A DNA stretch of 10,287 nt from contig JALQST010000076.1 in assembly GCA_023264315.1 (NCBI GenBank), forward strand, positions 1-10,287. The letters run 5' to 3'. Of the stretch, positions 5,784 to 10,287 are shown in pieces. Each line of letters begins with the position of its first letter. The stretch's first letter is position 1. A program made the position numbers and the translations under genes. Under the pieces are notes generated by a model. That model was given only the letters and a program-made list of their open reading frames with translations. It had not been told where the DNA came from and did no database searches. This stretch comes from Nodosilinea sp. BSH.14. Its GTDB lineage: Bacteria; Cyanobacteriota; Cyanobacteriia; Phormidesmidales; Phormidesmidaceae.

Positions 5784-6335
5784 ATGGTGACAGATCGACT
5801 AGATACCACCGTTAAAAGTTTTCAGCCCACGAACCCAATGGTAGAGCGCTACACCCGCCTCTGCCGGGCCTATGTGCAATTGTCGGAGCGCTTTCACCAG
5901 CTTGATGTGGATCACATGACCCTGAAAGGACAGGTGGTACCTCTGCTGAAGGCGCTGAAGATCCAGCAGGATAGACTGCGGCAAGCGCAGTCGGAAAAGG
6001 TGGCTATGGAACAGACCCTCGATCAGCGCATTGTTCAGCACCGCCAAGATATGCAGGCGCTCACCCGCACCTATGAGGAACGCCTCGACAGCCTCAGCCA
6101 CCATATCGAGGAACTCCGCCCCCTCGAGCAGTTACTGTCCTCGGAGGTGTTCCACGAATTGGCCGCAGCGGAAGCGCAAATGGAACTGGTGGATACGACC
6201 TTTCAGGAAATGTCCGAGGACGACGACCCCGACCTCACCGCCGACGAGAAGGCTCTGTTAGCGGCTTACCGGGCTAACCCCGAGGCCTTTCTCACCACCC
6301 TGGAGGGTAGGGAAGCGGGACGCGGGCGGGCCTAG
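5784..6335 (+). CDS. Coiled-coil protein of unknown function, 183 aa
   Basis: The chosen start is ATG at 5784, reading MVTDRLD. GAGGAG at 5765-5770 lies upstream at a rather long 13-nt spacing, and a TTG at 5763 would overlap this site and is less likely. Residues about 15-113 form a nearly continuous charged, Leu- and Gln-rich helix typical of a coiled coil. They are followed by a shorter helix, an acidic patch (144-150, SEDDDPD) and a C-terminal segment with an ADEKALLAAYRANPEAFL-type helix pair. There is no membrane span or catalytic motif. The gene ends in TAG at 6333-6335, within the CTAG that also ends glgA on the other strand. It has a long leader that may be structured. I do not recognise a named family; a structural or adaptor role is inference. 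Confidence 0.8.
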   Translation: MVTDRLDTTVKSFQPTNPMVERYTRLCRAYVQLSERFHQLDVDHMTLKGQVVPLLKALKIQQDRLRQAQSEKVAMEQTLDQRIVQHRQDMQALTRTYEERLDSLSHHIEELRPLEQLLSSEVFHELAAAEAQMELVDTTFQEMSEDDDPDLTADEKALLAAYRANPEAFLTTLEGREAGRGRA

Positions 6336-7816
6336 GGAGTCATGCTATCGGAAGCTGGGCCGCTCGTTGCTGAGGCGGATGCGTCTTCGCCAGGGCTCAC
6401 GGTAACAAGGGGCGCTACCTTCGGTGTCAATTGAGCGCGATAGTCGAGGCCGAGGACGTCGCTGTAGAGCTTGATGTATTCCACGGCGGACTTGTCCCAG
6501 CTAAAGTCTTGGGCCATGGCCCGCTGTTGCAGTTCGCGCCAAGCGTCTTTGTAGCGGAACCCTTCCCAAGCCCGAATCAGGCAGGTGAACAGGTCGAGGG
6601 GTTCGTAGCGGTCGAAGCAGTAGCCGGTTCCGGCGTGGTTGGTTGGGTCGTGGTGTTGGACGGTATCCACCAGGCCGCCCGTACGCCGAACGATGGGAAT
6701 ACAGCCGTAGCGCATGGCGATCATCTGGCTGATGCCGCAGGGCTCAAACCGGGAGGGCATCAGAAAGGCATCGGATCCGGCATAGATGCGGCGACCAATG
6801 CCTTCGCTGTAGAGCAGGTAGGTGGCCATGCGGCCCCGGTAGCGGCTGGCCATTTGCCAGAGTTGGGTTTCGTAGTAGCGATCCCCGGTGCCCAGCACGA
6901 TGATTTGAGAATCGGTATAGGACAGGAACCGATCCAGAATTTGCAGGATCAGATCCAGCCCCTTTTGCTCCACCAGGCGACCCACCAGGCCGATCAGGAA
7001 CGCCTGGGAGTTCACCTCCAGGCCCAGTTCCTCCTGGATGGTGATTTTGTTGACGCGGCGCTGATCTAGCGTATCGGCGGTGAAGGGTTTGGCAAGGTAG
7101 CGGTCGTTGGCTGGATCAAAGGATTCCGTATCAATGCCGTTCAGCAGGCCACTGAGTTTGCCCTTTTCGTAGGACAGCAACCCGTCCAGTTGCTCACCAT
7201 ACTCGGCGGTTTGAATTTGGGCGGCGTAGGTGGGCGACACGGTGTTCACCTTGTTGGCAAACTGAATCGCCGCTGCCATGGTGTTGTGGTTTTGCATGTA
7301 CCAGGGGCACCAGGTCATTTGCTCGAGCTGCCAGCGCCAGGGACCTTGGTAGGCCAGGTTGTGGATGGTGAAGACGGTTTGGATGTGGGGGGTTTCGTGC
7401 ATCCAAACCGGAATCATGCCCGTGTGCCAGTCGTGGCAGTGGATGATGTCGGGGCTCCAGTAGTTCCAAGCGAACTCGGCGGCTCCGTTGGCGAAGAAGG
7501 TGAACCGCCAAAATTCATCATCACCGTAGTAGACCTTGCGGGGATCAAAGGCGGGGTGGCCAAACAAATAGAGAGGGACGTCCGAATCGGGGAAGGTGGT
7601 TTCGTAGACCTCAAAGTCGTTGAACATGGCGGTGCCTTTCCAGATGGACTTTTTGGGAATGTCCACCTTGTCGGGCATGAAGCCGTAGTAGGGCATGAAG
7701 ATCCGCACATCGTGCCCCATCTTGCGGAGCACCTTGGGGAGGGAACCCACCACATCCCCCATGCCGCCAACCTTCGCCAGGGGCGCTGCTTCTGCTGCCA
7801 CAAAAAGAATTTTCAT
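6332..7816 (-). CDS. glgA: Glycogen synthase (ADP-glucose type, GT5), 494 aa
   Basis: GlgA transfers glucose from ADP-glucose to the non-reducing end of an alpha-1,4-glucan in the cytoplasm, the elongation step of glycogen synthesis between GlgC and the branching enzyme GlgB. The N-terminal GT5 domain (about 1-240) starts MKILFVAAEAAPLAKVGG, with the ADP-glucose-binding K-x-G-G motif at 15-18 and HCHDWHTG at 126-133. The C-terminal Rossmann domain (about 270-455) has R280 and K285 in GRLVEQKG and the catalytic-site motif RFEPCG at 356-361 with E358, plus TGGLVDTV at 379-386. The length is normal for the family. The last ~35 residues are a Ser/Ala/Pro-rich tail, probably disordered. Start is ATG (complement 7814-7816), with only a weak GGGG upstream. 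Cyanobacteria commonly have two GlgA isoforms, and I do not assign a number. It ends within a CTAG shared with the convergent coiled-coil gene. Confidence 0.97.
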   Translation of the reverse strand: MKILFVAAEAAPLAKVGGMGDVVGSLPKVLRKMGHDVRIFMPYYGFMPDKVDIPKKSIWKGTAMFNDFEVYETTFPDSDVPLYLFGHPAFDPRKVYYGDDEFWRFTFFANGAAEFAWNYWSPDIIHCHDWHTGMIPVWMHETPHIQTVFTIHNLAYQGPWRWQLEQMTWCPWYMQNHNTMAAAIQFANKVNTVSPTYAAQIQTAEYGEQLDGLLSYEKGKLSGLLNGIDTESFDPANDRYLAKPFTADTLDQRRVNKITIQEELGLEVNSQAFLIGLVGRLVEQKGLDLILQILDRFLSYTDSQIIVLGTGDRYYETQLWQMASRYRGRMATYLLYSEGIGRRIYAGSDAFLMPSRFEPCGISQMIAMRYGCIPIVRRTGGLVDTVQHHDPTNHAGTGYCFDRYEPLDLFTCLIRAWEGFRYKDAWRELQQRAMAQDFSWDKSAVEYIKLYSDVLGLDYRAQLTPKVAPLVTVSPGEDASASATSGPASDSMTP

Positions 7817-7954
7817 ATCGCCCCGCTTTTGCCGAAATCACTGCACAAATCCTAGGTTCCAGTCTACGAGGGTGTGGCCGTTATGCCTAGACATTGGAGC
7901 TGATTTCCGTGCAGTTGGGGCCATGTCGATCCAATTCGATCCCAGGCCGAATCC

Positions 7955-8059
7955 TATAGCGGTTCTCTAATAGATGAGGTACACCTCAGCAAGGCCGGCC
8001 CTTGGGAACAAGGGGCTTAAGCCCCTTGGCTGTACCGCATTCCACTGAAACCCGCTATA
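7955..8059. mobile_element. MITE-like palindromic element, about 105 bp
   Basis: Terminal inverted repeats TATAGCGGTTCTC (7955-7967) and GAAACCCGCTATA (8047-8059) match at 11 of 13 positions. Inside are a 20-bp perfect palindrome (8009-8028, centred on CTTAAG), TGAGGT/ACCTCA at 7975-7988 and GGCCGGCC at 7993-8000. Sequences of the kind TATAGCGG...CCGCTATA and AAGGGGCTTAAGCCCCTT are, from memory, common small repeats in cyanobacterial genomes. The outermost TA at each end could be a TA target duplication as made by IS630/Tc1-type transposases. It carries no gene and lies between glgA and the Uma2 gene. Confidence 0.65.
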
Positions 8060-8103
8060 AAGAAATGACCAATAATAGAACTCATCGCGCTTTGGCCTCC
8101 GCT

Positions 8104-8679
8104 ATGACCACCCTCACCCTGGATCTGCGCTCCGTCATCCGCCTCAGCCACGCACAATTCGAGCAAATTGCCCTCGCCAACCCCGACCTACGACTGGAAC
8201 TCACCGCCGATGGAGAACTGGTTCTGATGCCCCCGACCGGCGGGAACACGGGTCGCCGTAACAGCGACTTAACGACAGAGATTACCCTTTGGAATCGTCG
8301 CACCCAACTCGGTGTGGTGTTTGACTCGTCCACGGTGTTTCGCCTACCCAATGGGGCGGAACGTTCCCCCGATGTGGCCTGGGTGCGGCTAGATCGCTGG
8401 CAACGGCTAACCTTGGCAGATCAGGACGCTTTCCCGCCCCTCTGTCCCGATTTTGTGATTGAGCTGCGGTCTAAAACCGACCGCCTTGCCCCCTTGCAGG
8501 CCAAACTGCGGGAATACCAGGCTAACGGCTGCCGCCTGGGCTGGTTGATCAACGTGCAAGATTGCCAGGTGGAGGTGTATCGGGCCGATCAGCCGCCGGA
8601 GATCCTGGCCGCCCCCTCTCTGCTGTCGGGGGAAGATCTACTGCCGGGATTGGTGGTGGAGACCACAGAGATCTGGTAA
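8104..8679 (+). CDS. Uma2-family (DUF820) PD-(D/E)XK-like protein, 191 aa
   Basis: The sequence matches the Uma2/DUF820 pattern. There is an N-terminal helix region (HAQFEQIALANPDLRLE), then MPPTGG at 42-47, SPDVAWV at 88-94 and PDFVIELRSKTD at 115-126, followed by LQAKLREYQANG and a WLI strand. In the PD-(D/E)XK fold D90, D116/E120 and nearby residues would form the metal site. The family is very abundant in cyanobacteria. A nuclease role is suggested by fold only. The start is set at ATG 8104 (MTTLTLD), which fits the usual Uma2 N-terminus. ATG 8065 would add 13 residues, and a TTG frame reaches back to 8002 inside the MITE-like element. No clear ribosome binding site precedes either ATG. 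It stops 6 bp before the end of the convergent hydrolase gene. Confidence 0.88.
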   Translation: MTTLTLDLRSVIRLSHAQFEQIALANPDLRLELTADGELVLMPPTGGNTGRRNSDLTTEITLWNRRTQLGVVFDSSTVFRLPNGAERSPDVAWVRLDRWQRLTLADQDAFPPLCPDFVIELRSKTDRLAPLQAKLREYQANGCRLGWLINVQDCQVEVYRADQPPEILAAPSLLSGEDLLPGLVVETTEIW

Positions 8680-8685
8680 TCCCGG
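8644..8685. terminator. Nested hairpin at the convergent Uma2/hydrolase junction
   Basis: CCGGGATT (8644-8651) and AATCCCGG (8678-8685) form a perfect 8-bp inverted repeat that encloses a second hairpin, GTGGT (8653-8657) with ACCAC (8662-8666). It covers the last codons and TAA of the Uma2 gene and abuts the stop of the hydrolase gene. There is no T-run on either side, so a bidirectional terminator is possible but not certain. Confidence 0.4.
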
Positions 8686-9588
8686 TCAAACCAGCGGCGA
8701 GGAGTGATGGTCGACCATAGCTTCCCGCAGTTGGTTCAGGGCCGTCCATAGGTCTGGGCGGTGCAGCCAGCCCACGTAGCCTGCGTACAAACAGGCTTGG
8801 TTGGGGGCCAATACGTAGACATGGTCAATGCCTAGGGGGTGCCGCCACACCCGAAGCACCGCATCGTCCTCTAGGGTCAAAAACGGTTCCGATTGGGGCA
8901 GGTCGCGCAGGTGGGCGTCGGTCATGCCGGGGATGGCCCGCAGTTGCTCAATGACCGGATGCTGGGTGAGTGGCGCACTGAAGCTTTTGCCTTGCCAAAA
9001 TTGCCGAATGGTTTCCACCACCCAGGGATGGCTGCGCAGAACGGCATGGTTCAGCCCTTCCATGTCCACGAATTGGGCGTGGGGCACCTTGGTGCTTTCC
9101 ACCGTAATGGTGCCGTCGCTGCCGCCGTCCACATCCCCCGCAATTACCAGGGTGTTGATCTGCTGGGCAATGGCACCGGCCATGGTTCGCCGGTCTTGGC
9201 CTAGGTCGGCGGCGATGCCCACCCCCACCTGAAGCGGATCGATAATCCTTCCCAAATCGGCCCCCCCCACCGGAGAAGCCACCAACACCAGGGAATGCAC
9301 CTTAGGCCACCAGTCGGGATGGCGGGTGAGCACCTCCAGCCAAATCAGCCCGCCCATGGAATGACCCATGATCCGCAGGGGCGCATCGGGATAGCTCTGG
9401 ACGGCCTCCATGGCGATGCGCTCCACCTCCTCAATCAGCGGGGCCATGCGCAGCCAGGTCATGGCGTAGTTGAGGCTGGGGGCAATGATGCGGGTGCAGT
9501 CGGTGGCCAACTGCTGGGCCAGGTGGGCCATGTGCTGGTTATTATCGGCCCAGCCATGTTGGGCAAAGAGAAGGTAATCTGGCGACAT
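8686..9588 (-). CDS. Alpha/beta-hydrolase, lipase/esterase-like, 300 aa
   Basis: An alpha/beta-hydrolase fold is supported by an oxyanion-type HGW near the N-terminus (11-13), the nucleophile elbow GHSMGG at 75-80 (Ser77), an acidic strand-end region GDVDGGSDGTIT at 151-162 (Asp158 or Asp154 as the charge-relay acid) and GLNHAVLRSHP at 178-188 (His181). The order Ser-Asp-His is correct. Residues 205-300 form an extra C-terminal region after the hydrolase core, with no motif I recognise. There is no signal peptide or membrane span, so it is probably cytoplasmic. Substrate is unknown; a carboxylester or lipid is typical of the fold but not shown. Start is the ATG at complement 9586-9588, with no strong ribosome binding site. 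It is divergent from the phosphatase-like gene, with 72 bp between their starts. Confidence 0.88.
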   Translation of the reverse strand: MSPDYLLFAQHGWADNNQHMAHLAQQLATDCTRIIAPSLNYAMTWLRMAPLIEEVERIAMEAVQSYPDAPLRIMGHSMGGLIWLEVLTRHPDWWPKVHSLVLVASPVGGADLGRIIDPLQVGVGIAADLGQDRRTMAGAIAQQINTLVIAGDVDGGSDGTITVESTKVPHAQFVDMEGLNHAVLRSHPWVVETIRQFWQGKSFSAPLTQHPVIEQLRAIPGMTDAHLRDLPQSEPFLTLEDDAVLRVWRHPLGIDHVYVLAPNQACLYAGYVGWLHRPDLWTALNQLREAMVDHHSSPLV

Positions 9589-9660
9589 CGCGGATTTCTG
9601 AAACAGCCCCCAACGTAATCCTATCCGAGATTCTATCCATCCAAGGAATTGCCCAGTGCC

Positions 9661-10146
9661 ATGACCGCCCTCACCGCCCTACGTCAGTTTTTGCCCATTT
9701 CAGACCGCCTCGCCACTGGTGGACAACCGACCGCAGCAGAATTTGCCGCCATCGCCCAGGCGGGTTACGGGGTCGTCATCAACCTGGCCCTACCCACTTC
9801 GGATTATGCTCTGCCCGATGAACGGTCTACGGTGGAGTCGTTGGGAATGACCTATGTGCCAATTCCCGTCCTGTGGGATAACCCGACACTTGAGGATGTA
9901 GAACACTTTTTCCAGGCGATGGACAGCCACCAAGGCCAAAAAGTCTTTGTCCACTGCGCCCTGAATATGCGGGTTTCGGTGTTTGTCTATCTCTATCGGG
10001 TGCTGAAGGCGGGGATGGATCTAGCCCTGGCTCAGCGGGATTTATTCGCCATCTGGCAACCGAATGATCGCTGGCAAGCCTTGATCGACGAGGTCATCCG
10101 GACGACCTCACCCCCAACCCCTCTCCTGGGAGGAGAGGGGAGATAG
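9661..10146 (+). CDS. Protein-tyrosine-phosphatase-like protein, 161 aa
   Basis: The N-terminal part (FLPISDRLATGGQP, then GYGVVINLALP) fits the cysteine-phosphatase fold of the DUF442/tyrosine-phosphatase-like families. The P-loop region reads VFVHCALNMRVS at 95-106, with Cys99 and Arg104. A possible general acid is Asp73 (LWDNP). The Cys-to-Arg spacing is one residue shorter than the canonical HCX5R, so catalysis is uncertain even though the context looks conserved. ATG 9661 is preferred over TTG 9649, since AAGGAA (9643-9648) sits 12 nt before the ATG but almost touches the TTG. The last 14 residues (148-161, TTSPPTPLLGGEGR) are encoded by a palindromic repeat and are probably not part of the fold. 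It is divergent from the hydrolase gene and ends before a minus-strand terminator. Confidence 0.85.
   Translation: MTALTALRQFLPISDRLATGGQPTAAEFAAIAQAGYGVVINLALPTSDYALPDERSTVESLGMTYVPIPVLWDNPTLEDVEHFFQAMDSHQGQKVFVHCALNMRVSVFVYLYRVLKAGMDLALAQRDLFAIWQPNDRWQALIDEVIRTTSPPTPLLGGEGR
10105..10142. repeat. Cyanobacterial palindromic repeat at the phosphatase-like gene end
   Basis: CCCCTCTCC (10118-10126) and GGAGAGGGG (10132-10140) form a perfect 9-bp stem with a 5-nt loop. They follow ACCTCACCCCCAA, the lead-in I recall for a repeat common in cyanobacterial genomes. Here it lies inside the coding frame and supplies the last codons. It may also act as an mRNA 3' hairpin, but no T-run follows. Confidence 0.7.
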
Positions 10147-10153
10147 AACTCAT

Positions 10154-10190
10154 AACAAAGAATAAACGGGGTCAGCCGTGGCCAACCCCG
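10154..10190 (-). terminator. Intrinsic terminator for the minus-strand gene at the right edge
   Basis: Read on the minus strand, 10190-10167 forms a hairpin of about 10 bp (CGGGGTTGGC with GCTGACCCCG, two G-U pairs) and a 4-nt loop. It is followed by a T-rich tail, TTTATTCTTTG. This is the best rho-independent terminator in the window, and its direction supports the partial gene ending at 10236. Confidence 0.75.
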
Positions 10191-10235
10191 CTCGTGGTTC
10201 GATATTGGGTTATCGAGAGGCGATCACCGCTAGGA

Positions 10236-10287
10236 CTACATCACACCGGTCATGTCGGTGGTGTCCTTCAGGAAACCGCTGTAGGCT
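10236..10287 (-). CDS. 3' end of an unidentified minus-strand gene (partial)
   Basis: The frame entering from the right edge on the minus strand reads AYSGFLKDTTDMTGVM and then stops at TAG (complement 10236-10238). Only 16 residues are present, too few to name the protein. Coding status is supported by the protein-like composition and by the well-formed terminator about 45 bp downstream (10154-10190) in the same direction. I do not recognise the C-terminus. Confidence 0.55.
   Translation of the reverse strand, partial: AYSGFLKDTTDMTGVM

Noticed and set aside
6431..7855. Two long plus-strand frames (about 212 and 221 residues) opposite glgA
   Set aside because: Gly/Val/His-rich shadow frames over an unambiguous glycogen synthase. 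No family resemblance.
1..10287. CRISPR array, toxin-antitoxin pair, phage or transposase genes
   Set aside because: No regularly spaced identical repeats, no recognisable toxin or antitoxin pair, and no integrase or transposase motifs were found. The only mobile-type signal is the small non-coding element at 7955-8059.

Overview
The window is chromosomal DNA from a cyanobacterium. This rests on a plant/cyanobacterial-type glycogen synthase, a receiver-Ycf55 (DUF3685) protein, a Uma2-family (DUF820) protein, one HIP1 octamer (GCGATCGC), and two kinds of palindromic repeat that recur in cyanobacterial genomes. The genes look GC-rich. A filamentous or leptolyngbyoid lineage would fit, but the sequence shown does not fix the genus.

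Layout. (1) 1-470: the 3' end of an unidentified plus-strand gene meets a small acidic minus-strand gene, and the two overlap by a few bases. (2) 471-876: about 400 bp without a supported gene, with weak hairpins only. (3) 877-4763: a two-gene operon. A single-pass membrane protein with degenerate ~52-residue helical repeats is joined by an ATGA stop/start overlap to a receiver-like/Ycf55 protein, and a strong hairpin spans the second stop codon. (4) 4825-5115, minus: a small six-cysteine protein. (5) 5116-5783: the largest gap, with an AT-rich half followed by a GC-rich half that can fold into a long bulged stem and further hairpins. (6) 5784-7816: a coiled-coil protein (plus) and glgA (minus) converge and share one CTAG as both stop codons. 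(7) 7817-8103: glgA upstream region holding a ~105 bp MITE-like element. (8) 8104-9588: a Uma2 protein (plus) converges with an alpha/beta hydrolase (minus), 6 bp apart. (9) 9661-10146: a tyrosine-phosphatase-like protein whose C-terminus has been extended by a palindromic repeat. (10) 10147-10287: a minus-strand intrinsic terminator and the last codons of another minus-strand gene.

How the genes relate. Only the 877-4763 pair shows clear translational coupling, so those two proteins probably act together, perhaps at a membrane. GlgA makes the glucan storage polymer. The other genes look like independent housekeeping or accessory genes, packed closely in convergent pairs. I found no CRISPR array, tRNA, rRNA, phage gene or transposase. 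No complete new system is evident. The best leads are the structured intergenic region (5464-5722) and the coupled membrane-repeat/receiver-Ycf55 pair, whose receiver carries a low-complexity insertion.
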